Positions 56,016 through 64,000 of a stretch of DNA of 64,000 nucleotides are shown here, piece by piece. The first letter of the stretch is position 1. Every line of letters begins with the position of its first letter. The stretch comes from Comamonadaceae bacterium G21597-S1 (GTDB taxonomy: Bacteria; Pseudomonadota; Gammaproteobacteria; Burkholderiales; Burkholderiaceae_C): NCBI GenBank assembly GCA_027214345.1, contig JAPWHR010000002.1:388301-452300 (forward strand), in the 5' to 3' direction. Made by a program: the position numbers and the translations under genes. Under the pieces are notes generated by a model, which saw only the letters and a list, made by a program, of their open reading frames with translations, was not told where the DNA came from and made no database searches.

Positions 56016-56452
56016 TGGACACGACGTTTCCCACCGACGAGGCATCCCCGGCCGCGACCGCGCCGGCGGCGGGCTGGCAATACGTCTGCCGTGTCGACGA
56101 CATTCCGGTGCTTGGTGCACGGCGTGTTGCGCGCCCCCGCGGCATGGACGTGGCCGTGTTCCGCAACGACCGCGACCAGGTATTCGCGGTGCTCGATCGC
56201 TGTCCGCACAAGGGCGGCCCGCTGAGCCAGGGCATCGTGTTCGGCACCAGCGTGGCCTGCCCGCTGCACAACTGGACCATCGCGCTCGATACCGGCTGCG
56301 CCCAGGCGCCGGACGAAGGTTGCGCGCAGGCTTTCCAGGTCCGCGTCGACGCGGGCGAGGTCTTCCTCGATCGACAGGAACTGTCCGGCCTGGCGCTGGA
56401 TGCGACCGCGCCGGTGGCCGGCCCGGCCTGCCGACGCAGCGCCACGGATTGA
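56012..56452 (+). CDS. Nitrite reductase small subunit NirD (Rieske-type)
   Basis: The 146-residue protein has a Rieske fold with CPHKGG and CPLHNW, the Cys/His pairs that would bind a 2Fe-2S cluster. Many NirD proteins have lost these ligands; here they are present. It partners NirB. The N-terminal 20 residues are Ala/Thr-rich. Its ATG overlaps the nirB stop as ATGA. Confidence 0.93.
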   Translation: MMDTTFPTDEASPAATAPAAGWQYVCRVDDIPVLGARRVARPRGMDVAVFRNDRDQVFAVLDRCPHKGGPLSQGIVFGTSVACPLHNWTIALDTGCAQAPDEGCAQAFQVRVDAGEVFLDRQELSGLALDATAPVAGPACRRSATD

Positions 56453-56454
56453 CC

Positions 56455-59286
56455 ATGGCGCACGCCGTCCCGCGCGAGACCCGCTCCACCTGCCCATATT
56501 GCGGCGTGGGTTGCGGCGTGATCATCGAGTCGACCGGGCCGCAGATCACCGGCGTGCGCGGCGACCCCGACCATCCCGCCAATACCGGCCGCCTGTGCGC
56601 CAAGGGCTCCATGCTGCACCTGACTGCGACCGCGCCGGTGACGCTGCACAGCCGCCTGCTGCAGCCGATGCGGCGCGACCATCGGGGCGTGGCGCCCCGG
56701 CCGCTGGGCTGGGACGCAGCGCTCGATTTCGCCGCCACCGGGTTGCAACAGATCATTGCCGAACACGGGCCGGACGCCGTGGGTTTCTATGTCTCGGGCC
56801 AGCTGCTGACCGAGGACTACTACGTGTTCAACAAGCTGGCCAAGGGCCTGGTGGGCACCAACAACATCGACAGCAATTCGCGCCTGTGCATGAGCAGCGC
56901 GGTGGCCGGCTACAAGCAGACGCTGGGCGCCGATGCGCCGCCGTGCAGCTACGAGGACATCGACCATGCCGCGTGCATCTTCATCGTCGGAGCCAATCCG
57001 GCGTTTGCGCATCCGGTGCTGTTCCGCCGCATCGAAGCGGCCAGGCGGGCCAACCCGCAACTGAAGATCATCGTCGCCGACCCCCGGCGCACCGACAGCT
57101 GCACGATCGCCGACCATTTCCTGCAGATCCAGCCCGGAACCGACGTGCTGCTGTTCCAGGGCATGCTGCACCTGATGTTGTGGGAGGGCTGGATCGACAC
57201 CGGCTTCATCGCGGCCCATACCAGCGGCTTCGACACGCTCAAGGCCAGCGTGCGCGACGCGACACCGGAGCGGGTCGCCCAGGCCTGCGGGATCGACCGC
57301 GACGACCTGGTCGAGGCGGCGCGGATGTTCGCCACCTCGCGCGCGACACTGAGCCTGTATTGCCAGGGCCTGAACCAGTCCAGCAGCGGCACCGCGAAGA
57401 ATGTCGCGCTGATCAACCTGCACCTGGCCACGGCACAGATCGGCCGGGCCGGCGCCGGCCCGTTCTCGTTGACCGGCCAACCCAATGCGATGGGCGGGCG
57501 CGAGGTCGGCGGCATGGCCAACCTGCTGTCCGGCCACCGCGACATGGCCGATCCCCGGCACCGCGCCGAGGTGGCGGCCTTGTGGGGCGTGGACGCGGTG
57601 CCCGCCACCCCCGGCAGGACCGCCGTCGACCTGTTCCAGGCCGCGGCCGACGGTGCGATCCGGGCACTGTGGATCTGCTGCACCAACCCGGCGCAGTCCC
57701 TGCCCGAACAATCCGTGGTGCGCCGCGCGCTGGAACGCGCCGAACTGGTCATCGTGCAGGAAGCCTTCGCCGGCACCGCGACCTGTGCCTACGCCGACCT
57801 GCTGCTACCCGCCGCGAGCTGGGGCGAGAAAGAGGGCACCGTCACCAACAGCGAACGGCGCATCAGCCGGGTGCACGCGGCGGTGGACGCGCCAGGCCAG
57901 GCCAGGCGCGACTGGGAGATCGTGGTCGACCTGGCGCGCCGGCTGGAGGCCCGCCTGCCGCTCCGTGCCGGCTTGCCGACCCTGTTTCCATACACCGACG
58001 CCGAGTCGGTCTGGAACGAACACCGCGCGACCACGCGCGGGCGCGACCTCGACATCACCGGCATGAGTTACGACCTGCTGGAACAGGCCGGCCCGCAACA
58101 ATGGCCGATGCCCGCCGGCACGACCCAGGGCCGTGCGCGGCTGTACACCGACGGCCGATTCGCCACGCCCGATGGCCGCGCGCGATTCGTCGCCACGCCC
58201 TACCGGGCGCCGGCCGAACCGCGCGACGCGCGATATCCGTTCACGCTCAACACCGGCCGCCTGCGCGACCAGTGGCATGGCATGAGCCGTACCGGCACGT
58301 CCGGCCGCGCCTTCACCCATGTCGCCGAGCCCGCCGTGCAGATGCATCCGCAGGACATGGCGCGCCGCCAGCTGGAGGCGGGCGACCTGGTGCAGCTGAC
58401 CAGCCGGCGGGGCTCCATCGTCGTGCCGGTCCAGCGCGACGCCGACCTGGCACCGGGCCAGGTGTTCCTGGCCATGCATTGGGGCTCGGAATACCTGGGC
58501 GGCCGCTCCAGTGTCGGCGCACCGCTGGCGGGTGTGAATGCGCTCACGACGCCGGCGCGCTGCCCGGATTCGCACCAGCCCGAACTCAAGCATGCGGCGG
58601 TCAAGCTGCTCAAGGCGGATCTGCCCTGGACGCTGCTGGCGCAGGCATGGCTGCCGCCGGATCGGGCGCTGCGGGCGCAGGAGCGGTTGCGCGCGCTGAT
58701 GTCGCAGTTCGCTTTCGCCGTGTGCGTGCCGTTTGCCAGCCGCAGCACGCTGGACGACAGCGCCCAGGCCCGCGACGGCGTGTTGCTGCGCTGCGCCGCG
58801 GCCGAGGCGCCCGCCGATGTGCTGCTGGCCACGATCGAGCAGATCCTGGGCCTGGACGCCGCCGGCGTGTTGCGGTACGCCGACCGCCGGCGGGGCCAGC
58901 GTCGCGCGATGCGCCTGGCCGAACACAACGCGGAGTTGCGCCTGGAAGCCTTTCTGCTCGCCGGCGATACCCGGGCCCAGTCCTGGATCCAGACCGTGTT
59001 GCAGGACCAGCGCGACGCCCGCGCGTTCGGACGCCAGTTGCTGGCCCCGGTGGCGCGGGCGCCGGCGGCCATCGCGGCCCGGGACAAGCCGGTCTGCACC
59101 TGCTTCAACGTGTCGCAGCAACAGATCGTGGCCACGCTGGCCGAAGGCACCGGGACGGCGTCCCAGCGCCTGGACCTGCTGCAGCAACGCCTGCAATGCG
59201 GCACCAATTGCGGCTCCTGCGTGCCCGAACTGCGCCGCCTGGCGCAGGCTTCGTGCATGGCCATGCCGGCGCCGCTGGCGGCATAA
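56455..59286 (+). CDS. Assimilatory nitrate reductase catalytic subunit with C-terminal 2Fe-2S domain
   Basis: The 943-residue protein is a molybdopterin (bis-MGD) enzyme of the NasA/NarB type. Cys13, 16, 20 and 48 (CPYCGVGC, GRLCAKGS) bind a 4Fe-4S cluster, and NSRLCMSSAVAGYK holds the predicted molybdenum-ligand cysteine. There is no Tat signal, so it acts in the cytoplasm. The last 70 residues form a BFD-like 2Fe-2S domain with Cys881, 883, 919 and 922 (CTCFNVS, CGTNCGSC), which may accept electrons; no separate NasB/NasC flavoprotein is seen in the cluster. The start ATG is 2 bp after nirD. Confidence 0.94.
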   Translation: MAHAVPRETRSTCPYCGVGCGVIIESTGPQITGVRGDPDHPANTGRLCAKGSMLHLTATAPVTLHSRLLQPMRRDHRGVAPRPLGWDAALDFAATGLQQIIAEHGPDAVGFYVSGQLLTEDYYVFNKLAKGLVGTNNIDSNSRLCMSSAVAGYKQTLGADAPPCSYEDIDHAACIFIVGANPAFAHPVLFRRIEAARRANPQLKIIVADPRRTDSCTIADHFLQIQPGTDVLLFQGMLHLMLWEGWIDTGFIAAHTSGFDTLKASVRDATPERVAQACGIDRDDLVEAARMFATSRATLSLYCQGLNQSSSGTAKNVALINLHLATAQIGRAGAGPFSLTGQPNAMGGREVGGMANLLSGHRDMADPRHRAEVAALWGVDAVPATPGRTAVDLFQAAADGAIRALWICCTNPAQSLPEQSVVRRALERAELVIVQEAFAGTATCAYADLLLPAASWGEKEGTVTNSERRISRVHAAVDAPGQARRDWEIVVDLARRLEARLPLRAGLPTLFPYTDAESVWNEHRATTRGRDLDITGMSYDLLEQAGPQQWPMPAGTTQGRARLYTDGRFATPDGRARFVATPYRAPAEPRDARYPFTLNTGRLRDQWHGMSRTGTSGRAFTHVAEPAVQMHPQDMARRQLEAGDLVQLTSRRGSIVVPVQRDADLAPGQVFLAMHWGSEYLGGRSSVGAPLAGVNALTTPARCPDSHQPELKHAAVKLLKADLPWTLLAQAWLPPDRALRAQERLRALMSQFAFAVCVPFASRSTLDDSAQARDGVLLRCAAAEAPADVLLATIEQILGLDAAGVLRYADRRRGQRRAMRLAEHNAELRLEAFLLAGDTRAQSWIQTVLQDQRDARAFGRQLLAPVARAPAAIAARDKPVCTCFNVSQQQIVATLAEGTGTASQRLDLLQQRLQCGTNCGSCVPELRRLAQASCMAMPAPLAA

Positions 59287-59328
59287 GCTCATAACCCGCC
59301 GTCATCAATGATCCGGGACAATCCGCCC

Positions 59329-60249
59329 ATGGCGATCGCCCACTACATCAAGGAAATCGGACGCGGCAAGGATGGCGCCCGTGCGCTGACGCGCGCCCAG
59401 GCCCACGACCTGTTCGGCCAGGTGCTTGACGGCGCGGTCAGCGACCTGGAGGTCGGCGCGTTCTGCCTGGCCATGCGCATCAAGGGCGAGACGGCGCAGG
59501 AGATGGCCGGTTTCCTGGACGCGACCTACGAGCGCCTGCATTCGGTGCCGGCGGCGGACCGGCCGCTGGTCGTGATCCCGAGCTACAACGGCGCGCGCAA
59601 GTTGCCGCTGCTGACCCCGTTGCTGGCATTGCTGCTGGCACGCGAAGGGCTGCGGGTGCTGATCCACGGCGCGGCGAGCGAGTCGACCCGCGTCTTCACC
59701 GCCGACGTGCTGGCCGCGCTGGACATTGCGCCGGCCACGGCGATCGGGCCGGTCGATGCCGGCACCGTCGTGTTCGCGCCGACCGCGGTGCTCTGCGCCG
59801 GCTTGCAGCGCCTGCTGGAAGTGCGCCGCGTGGTCGGCCTGCGCAATCCGGCGCACAGCCTGGTCAAGCTGATGAACCCGGGCCAGGGCATCAACCTGCT
59901 GATCAGCAGCTACACGCACCCGGAATATGCGGTATCGATGGCGAGCACGTTCGAGTTGATGCAGTCCAACGCCCTGCTGCTGCGCGGCACCGAAGGCGAA
60001 GCGGTCGCCGACCCACGGCGCCAGCCGAAGATGGAACTGTTCCTGCGTGGCGTGCGACAAGACGCCCTGCCGCCCCAGGCTGGCAGCCTGGACAAGCTGC
60101 CCGAACTGCCGCGCGACATCGATGCCGCCAGCACGGCCGGCTTCATCCGCACGGTACTGGCGGGCGACCGTCCGGTACCGGAGCCGATCGCGGCTCAGGT
60201 CGCGCTGGTCGTACAGGCCGAAACATGCTTGCAAAGGAGTCCCGCATGA
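59329..60249 (+). CDS. YbiB-family glycosyl transferase-like protein (TrpD2 type)
   Basis: The 306-residue protein resembles anthranilate phosphoribosyltransferase but belongs to the YbiB/TrpD2 branch, which has been reported to bind nucleic acids rather than catalyse tryptophan synthesis. AHYIKEIGRGKDGARALTRAQAHDLFGQVLDG is the family N-terminus; GLRNPAHSLVKLMNP matches the later conserved segment. Its presence inside the nitrate operon is recurrent in Burkholderiales but unexplained. The start at 59329 is chosen from family similarity; an ATG at 59308 is possible. It overlaps cobA by four bases. Confidence 0.82.
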   Translation: MAIAHYIKEIGRGKDGARALTRAQAHDLFGQVLDGAVSDLEVGAFCLAMRIKGETAQEMAGFLDATYERLHSVPAADRPLVVIPSYNGARKLPLLTPLLALLLAREGLRVLIHGAASESTRVFTADVLAALDIAPATAIGPVDAGTVVFAPTAVLCAGLQRLLEVRRVVGLRNPAHSLVKLMNPGQGINLLISSYTHPEYAVSMASTFELMQSNALLLRGTEGEAVADPRRQPKMELFLRGVRQDALPPQAGSLDKLPELPRDIDAASTAGFIRTVLAGDRPVPEPIAAQVALVVQAETCLQRSPA

Positions 60250-61025
60250 ACCCCGGCCGTGTAACCCTGGTGGGCGCCGGACCCGGCGACCCGGATCTGC
60301 TGACCCTCAAGGCCGCGCGCGCGATCGGGCAGGCCAGCCTGCTGCTGGTCGACGACCTGGTCGGCGACGCCATCGTCGCGCTGGCCAGCCCCGGCGCGCG
60401 CATCGTCTACGTGGGCAAGCGTGGCGGTTGCCGCTCCACGCCGCAGGCCTTCATCGAAAGACTGATGCTCACCGCCGCGCGCGACGGCGAGACCGTGGTC
60501 CGGCTCAAGGGCGGCGACCCGTTCATCTTCGGCAGGGGCGGCGAGGAAGTCGAACACCTGCGCGCCGCGGGCATCGAGGTCGACGTGGTCAACGGCATCA
60601 CGGCCGGACTGGCGGGCGCTACCGCCATCGGCGTGCCGTTGACACACCGGGACCATGCGCAGGGCGTCGTGTTCATCACCGGGCATGCCAAGCGCGGCGG
60701 CACACGCACCGACTGGCGCGCGCTGGCAGCGACGGCGCGCGATGCCCACCTGACGCTGGTGATCTACATGGGCGTGGCGGGTGCGCAGCAACTGCAGGAC
60801 GGCCTGTTGACCGGACTGCCTGCACACACGGCCGTGGCCGTGGTACAGAACGCAAGCCTGCCGGATCAACGCAGCTGCGTCACGGAACTCGGGCAGCTGA
60901 GCCGCACCATGGCGCGCGAACAGATTGCGAGTCCGGCCATCATCGTCGTGGGCGAGGTTGCGCGGTACGCGGCACTGGCGCAGTCGATGCGCGAACAGGC
61001 TGCTGCCATGTCGGTGCCAGCCTGA
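60246..61025 (+). CDS. Uroporphyrinogen-III C-methyltransferase
   Basis: The 259-residue SUMT enzyme makes precorrin-2, the precursor of sirohaem needed by NirB. VGAGPGDPDLLTLKA (about 7-21), VRLKGGDPFIFGRGGEE and TAGLAGATAIGVPLTHRD are diagnostic SAM and substrate motifs. It has AAAGGAG six bases upstream, overlaps ybiB and is the last gene of the operon. It lacks the dehydrogenase/ferrochelatase part of CysG. Confidence 0.95.
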   Translation: MNPGRVTLVGAGPGDPDLLTLKAARAIGQASLLLVDDLVGDAIVALASPGARIVYVGKRGGCRSTPQAFIERLMLTAARDGETVVRLKGGDPFIFGRGGEEVEHLRAAGIEVDVVNGITAGLAGATAIGVPLTHRDHAQGVVFITGHAKRGGTRTDWRALAATARDAHLTLVIYMGVAGAQQLQDGLLTGLPAHTAVAVVQNASLPDQRSCVTELGQLSRTMAREQIASPAIIVVGEVARYAALAQSMREQAAAMSVPA

Positions 61026-61106
61026 AGCCAGCTGTTTCGCGTCACGAGACGCATTGAGCGGTCACATGCGCCGAGGGCACCGAAACGGCGCCCTACACTT
61101 GTCGGC

Positions 61107-62327
61107 ATGCACAGTTTCGATGTCGTCATCATCGGTGCCGGCGCCGCCGGCCTGTTCTGCGCCGGCGTGGCCGGTCAATCCGGTCTCAAGGTCCTGCTGG
61201 TCGACCATACCGACAAGGTCGCGGAAAAGATCCGGATCTCCGGCGGCGGCCGCTGCAATTTCACCAACCTGACGACCGGCCCGGACAACTTCCTCGGCCA
61301 GAACCCGAAGTTCTGCCGCTCGGCGCTGGCCGGTTATCCGCCGGGCGACTTCATCGACCTGGTGCGCCGCCACGAAATCGGCTACCACGAGAAACACAAG
61401 GGCCAGCTGTTCTGCGACCGCTCCGCGCAGGACCTGATCACGATGCTGCTGACCGAATGCGCCGCCGGCGGCGTGGTGCATTGGCAGAACTGCCCGATCC
61501 ACACGCTGGCGACCGAAGGCGACGGATATCTGCTGGGCAGCGCCCAGGGCGCAATCCGCAGCCGCGCCGTCGTGGTGGCCACCGGCGGCCTGTCGATCCC
61601 GAAGATCGGCGCCACCGATTTCGGCTACCGGATCGCACGCCAGTTCGGGCTGAACATCGTCGAGACCCGGCCGGCGCTGGTGCCGCTGGTGTTCGACCCG
61701 GCGCATTGGGCGCCGTTCGCCGAACTCTCCGGCTTGTCGCTGCCGGTGGCGATCGAGACCGGCAGCAAGCGCGAGCGCGCCCGTTTCCGCGAAGACCTGC
61801 TGTTCACCCATCGTGGCCTGAGTGGCCCGGCAGTGCTGCAGATATCGAGCTACTGGCGGGTCGACACGCCGATCCGCATCGACCTGGCGCCCGACATCCA
61901 GATGCAGCAGACGCTGTTGCGGGCCAAGGGCCTGTCGCGCAAGCTGCTGGGCAACGAGCTGGCGGCGCTGGTGCCCAGCCGCCTGGCCGAGACCTGGATC
62001 GCCCAGGGCGCGCGCCTGGGGCAGGATTGGCACCGACCGATCGACCAGACCGCCGACAAGGCACTGGCAGCCCTGGCCGAGCAGATCGCTCGCTGGGAAC
62101 TGCTGCCCACCGGCACCGAGGGTTATGCCAAGGCCGAGGTCACGGCCGGCGGCGTCGATACACGCTGCCTGTCGAGCCAGACCATGGAATCGACCCAGGC
62201 CGGCCTGTATTTCATCGGCGAGGTGGTCGACGTCACCGGCTGGCTGGGAGGCTACAACTTCCAGTGGGCCTGGGCCAGCGCGTATGCCTGCGCGCGCGGC
62301 CTGGCAAGCCGGCTGGCGGAGGCCTGA
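61107..62327 (+). CDS. BaiN/HI0933-family flavoprotein (putative oxidoreductase)
   Basis: The 406-residue protein has an N-terminal FAD-binding motif [13 protein letters not shown] (8-20), [29 protein letters not shown] and a C-terminal [22 protein letters not shown], the signatures of the YhiN/HI0933 family, which was linked to the bile-acid enzyme BaiN. The physiological role in most bacteria is unknown. It begins 81 bp after cobA and probably has its own promoter. Confidence 0.85.
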   Translation: MHSFDVVIIGAGAAGLFCAGVAGQSGLKVLLVDHTDKVAEKIRISGGGRCNFTNLTTGPDNFLGQNPKFCRSALAGYPPGDFIDLVRRHEIGYHEKHKGQLFCDRSAQDLITMLLTECAAGGVVHWQNCPIHTLATEGDGYLLGSAQGAIRSRAVVVATGGLSIPKIGATDFGYRIARQFGLNIVETRPALVPLVFDPAHWAPFAELSGLSLPVAIETGSKRERARFREDLLFTHRGLSGPAVLQISSYWRVDTPIRIDLAPDIQMQQTLLRAKGLSRKLLGNELAALVPSRLAETWIAQGARLGQDWHRPIDQTADKALAALAEQIARWELLPTGTEGYAKAEVTAGGVDTRCLSSQTMESTQAGLYFIGEVVDVTGWLGGYNFQWAWASAYACARGLASRLAEA

Positions 62328-62337
62328 TCATCGGAGC

Positions 62338-62343
62338 TATAAT
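62338..62343 (+). promoter_or_regulatory. -10 element of the rpsU promoter
   Basis: The hexamer TATAAT is a perfect -10 box 127 bp before rpsU, just after the flavoprotein stop. No good -35 box is visible in the GC-rich DNA 17 bp upstream. Confidence 0.6.
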
Positions 62344-62469
62344 TTGCGGCTTTGCTGGCGACTGCCGGCTCTTTGTTCGAAGCAACAAGAGCCCCGATGT
62401 TGCGGCGACCAGCAGATATCAGCCCGGGTCTGCGATCTTGCCCAGGCACATTTTGGAACCCGAATACCC

Positions 62470-62682
62470 ATGACCACCATCCGTGTAAAAGAAAACGAGC
62501 CGTTCGACGTCGCACTGCGCCGTTTCAAGCGCACCATCGAAAAACTGGGCCTGCTGACCGACCTGCGCGCCCGCGAGTTCTACGAGAAGCCGACCGCCGA
62601 GCGCAAGCGCAAGAAGGCGGCCGCGGTCAAGCGCAACTACAAGCGCATCCGCTCGATGCAGCTGCCCAAGAAGCTGTACTGA
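62470..62682 (+). CDS. 30S ribosomal protein S21
   Basis: The 70-residue basic protein [20 protein letters not shown], continuing to [13 protein letters not shown], is S21. It binds near the 3' end of 16S rRNA and aids initiation. It is followed by a terminator and a YqeY gene, as commonly seen where rpsU, yqeY and dnaG lie together. Confidence 0.97.
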   Translation: MTTIRVKENEPFDVALRRFKRTIEKLGLLTDLRAREFYEKPTAERKRKKAAAVKRNYKRIRSMQLPKKLY

Positions 62683-62796
62683 TCCCTGCCCCAGCGCGGG
62701 CTTGCCGACCGTCAGCGGTCTTCTCGTGCATGTACCGGGTTCTCCCGGGCCATGCATCCCCCCGGGAACCAGGTACGACCTGGACGAGAGGCCAGG

Positions 62797-62836
62797 AACC
62801 CGCGCCGGGTCATCCGGACGCGGGTTTTCGCGTTTT
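62797..62836 (+). terminator. Rho-independent terminator between rpsU and yqeY
   Basis: AACCCGCG (62797-62804) and CGCGGGTT (62819-62826) form an 8-bp stem with a 14-base loop, followed by TTCGCGTTTTT. It would end or attenuate the rpsU transcript before the YqeY gene. Confidence 0.65.
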
Positions 62837-62854
62837 TGGAAACGAGGTAACACC

Positions 62855-63316
62855 ATGGCACTCAAGGACCAGATCACCGAAGACATGAAGGCGGCGATGC
62901 GCGCCAAGGACAGTGCACGCCTGGGGACGATCCGGCTGCTGTTGGCGGCATGCAAGCAAAAGGAAGTCGACGAGCGGATCACGCTCGACGACACGGCCGT
63001 CACCGGCATCATCGACAAGCTGGTCAAACAGCGCCGTGATTCGATCGCCGCGTTCACGACCGCCGGACGCCAGGACCTGGCCGACAAGGAAAGCGCCGAG
63101 CTCGTCGTGCTCGAGGGCTACCTGCCCCAGCGCATGGACGCCGCCGAAGTGCGCGGCGCGATCGACGCGATCGTCGCCGAACTGGCCAACGAGCTGGGCC
63201 GCAAGCCGGCAGCCGGCGACATGGGCCGCGTCATGGGCGTGGCCAAGACCCGCCTGGCCGGCAAGGCCGAGATGGCCCAGGTATCGGCGGCCGTCAAGGC
63301 CGCGCTGGCGGGCTGA
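62855..63316 (+). CDS. GatB/YqeY-domain protein
   Basis: The 153-residue protein has the YqeY fold: LKDQITEDMKAAMRAKDSARLGTIRLLLAA and YLPQRMDAAEVRGAI. Relatives include the tail domain of GatB amidotransferase, suggesting tRNA binding, but the function is unproven. GAGG precedes the ATG by seven bases. Confidence 0.9.
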   Translation: MALKDQITEDMKAAMRAKDSARLGTIRLLLAACKQKEVDERITLDDTAVTGIIDKLVKQRRDSIAAFTTAGRQDLADKESAELVVLEGYLPQRMDAAEVRGAIDAIVAELANELGRKPAAGDMGRVMGVAKTRLAGKAEMAQVSAAVKAALAG

Positions 63317-63331
63317 ACCACCCGCCGGGAA

Positions 63332-63345
63332 GGGGCCGCGGCCCC
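63332..63345. terminator. Palindrome between convergent yqeY and pmbA
   Basis: GGGGCCGCGGCCCC is a perfect 14-bp palindrome between two convergent genes. It could act as a transcription barrier in both directions, but lacks T-runs. Confidence 0.3.
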
Positions 63346-63392
63346 GGTCCCATGTGCGGCGCGCCGGCCGGGCGCGACGACGCGGCGGAACG

Positions 63393-64000
63393 TCAGTTGC
63401 CCGCCACCTTCATCTTGCCGATCAGCACCGAGCCGACCGTCTTGGCGCCGAAGTTGTAGGTGTCCGCGCCCACGGCCTCGATGTCCTTGAGCATGTTCTT
63501 CATGTTGCCGGCGATCGTGATCTCGTGCACCGGGTAGGCGATGCGCCCGTCCTCGACCCAGAAGCCGCTGGCGCCGCGTGAATAGTCGCCGGTCACGTAG
63601 TTGACGCCCTGCCCCATCAGTTCGGTCACGAACAGGCCGCGGCCAAGCTTGCGCAGCATCGCGTCGAGGTCGTCGCCCGATTGCGTCTGGCGCGAACGCA
63701 ACACCAGGTTGTGCGAGCCGCCGGCATTGCCGGTGGTGCGCATGCCCAGCTTGCGCGCCGTGTAGCTGCTCAGGAAATAACCCTTGACCCGTCCCGCCTC
63801 GACCACCATTCGCGGCGCGACCCGCACGCCCTCCTCGTCGAACGGCGAACTGCCCTTGCCGCGCTTGATGAACGGGTCTTCCTCGATGTCGATGTGCTTG
63901 GGCAGCACCTGCTTGCCCAGCGAGTCGAGCAGGAACGAACTCTTGCGGTACAAGGCACCGCCGCTGATGGCCTGCACGAAGGCACCCAGCAGGCCGGCCG
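63393..64000 (-). CDS. Metalloprotease PmbA/TldE-family, C-terminal part (continues beyond the window)
   Basis: The visible 202 codons are the C-terminal portion of a TldD/PmbA-family protein: AISGGALYRKSSFLLDSLGKQVLPKHIDI, RKLGMRTTGNAGGSHNLVL and DYSRGASGFWVEDGRIAYPVHEITIAGN. The frame remains open to the right edge, so the start lies outside. PmbA (TldE) works with TldD in peptide processing and control of unfolded small proteins such as CcdA or microcins. It is convergent with the YqeY gene. Confidence 0.92.
   Translation of the reverse strand, partial: AGLLGAFVQAISGGALYRKSSFLLDSLGKQVLPKHIDIEEDPFIKRGKGSSPFDEEGVRVAPRMVVEAGRVKGYFLSSYTARKLGMRTTGNAGGSHNLVLRSRQTQSGDDLDAMLRKLGRGLFVTELMGQGVNYVTGDYSRGASGFWVEDGRIAYPVHEITIAGNMKNMLKDIEAVGADTYNFGAKTVGSVLIGKMKVAGN

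Overview
The window is very GC-rich, is coded almost wall to wall, and reads as a chromosomal segment of a betaproteobacterium of the order Burkholderiales (a Comamonadaceae or Leptothrix/Rubrivivax-like organism). This is inferred from gene order rpsO-pnp-quinone oxidoreductase-tpiA-secG-tRNA-Leu-nuoA-N-NUDIX-DUF1178, the protein sequences themselves, and the base composition. No CRISPR array, transposase, integrase, prophage or rRNA gene is visible.

Left part (1-20300). Positions 127-7715 hold a divergent sugar-acid catabolism locus. A hydroxyacid dehydrogenase, a GntR/FadR-type regulator and a periplasmic sugar-binding protein lie on the minus strand. An IlvD/Edd-type aldonate dehydratase, a KDG kinase, a KDGal kinase and a KDPGal aldolase lie on the plus strand. 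Together they would convert sugar acids to pyruvate and glyceraldehyde-3-phosphate. Positions 7737-11047 hold a two-gene minus-strand operon: a winged-helix PD-(D/E)XK protein resembling MmcB, then a DinG/XPD-like iron-sulfur helicase fused to a Cas4/RecB-like nuclease domain. A near-consensus LexA box precedes it, so a DNA-damage function is likely; this is the most interesting module here. Next come assorted single genes (methyltransferase-like membrane protein, hexose-6-P mutarotase, threonine/serine dehydratase, SDR, CrtC/AttH-like protein, ABC exporter) and a visibly less GC-rich patch (about 18400-19820) with an unrecognised membrane protein.

Centre (20300-40720). All 14 complex I genes (nuoA-N) are co-directional on the minus strand, preceded by tRNA-Leu(GAG), secG, tpiA and a quinone oxidoreductase, then pnp and rpsO. 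The start region of nuoD is duplicated around a palindrome-rich insert, leaving a 45-codon truncated nuoD start in front of the intact gene, which now begins with GTG. A REP-like element sits between nuoF and nuoG.

Right part (40869-64000). Two aminotransferases, a branched-chain-type binding protein, a small Hsp20, a GntR regulator and tsaD precede a complete nitrate assimilation cluster: nasT, then a sigma-54-type promoter with an ANTAR antitermination leader (two A1/G4 hexaloop hairpins plus terminator), nasS, nrtA, nrtB, a tandem ABC ATPase, nirB, nirD, nasA, ybiB and cobA. NasT would antiterminate the leader when nitrate releases it from NasS. Transporter, nitrate reductase, nitrite reductase and siroheme synthesis are encoded in order of use. 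The window ends with a BaiN-like flavoprotein, rpsU, a YqeY protein and the C-terminal part of pmbA.
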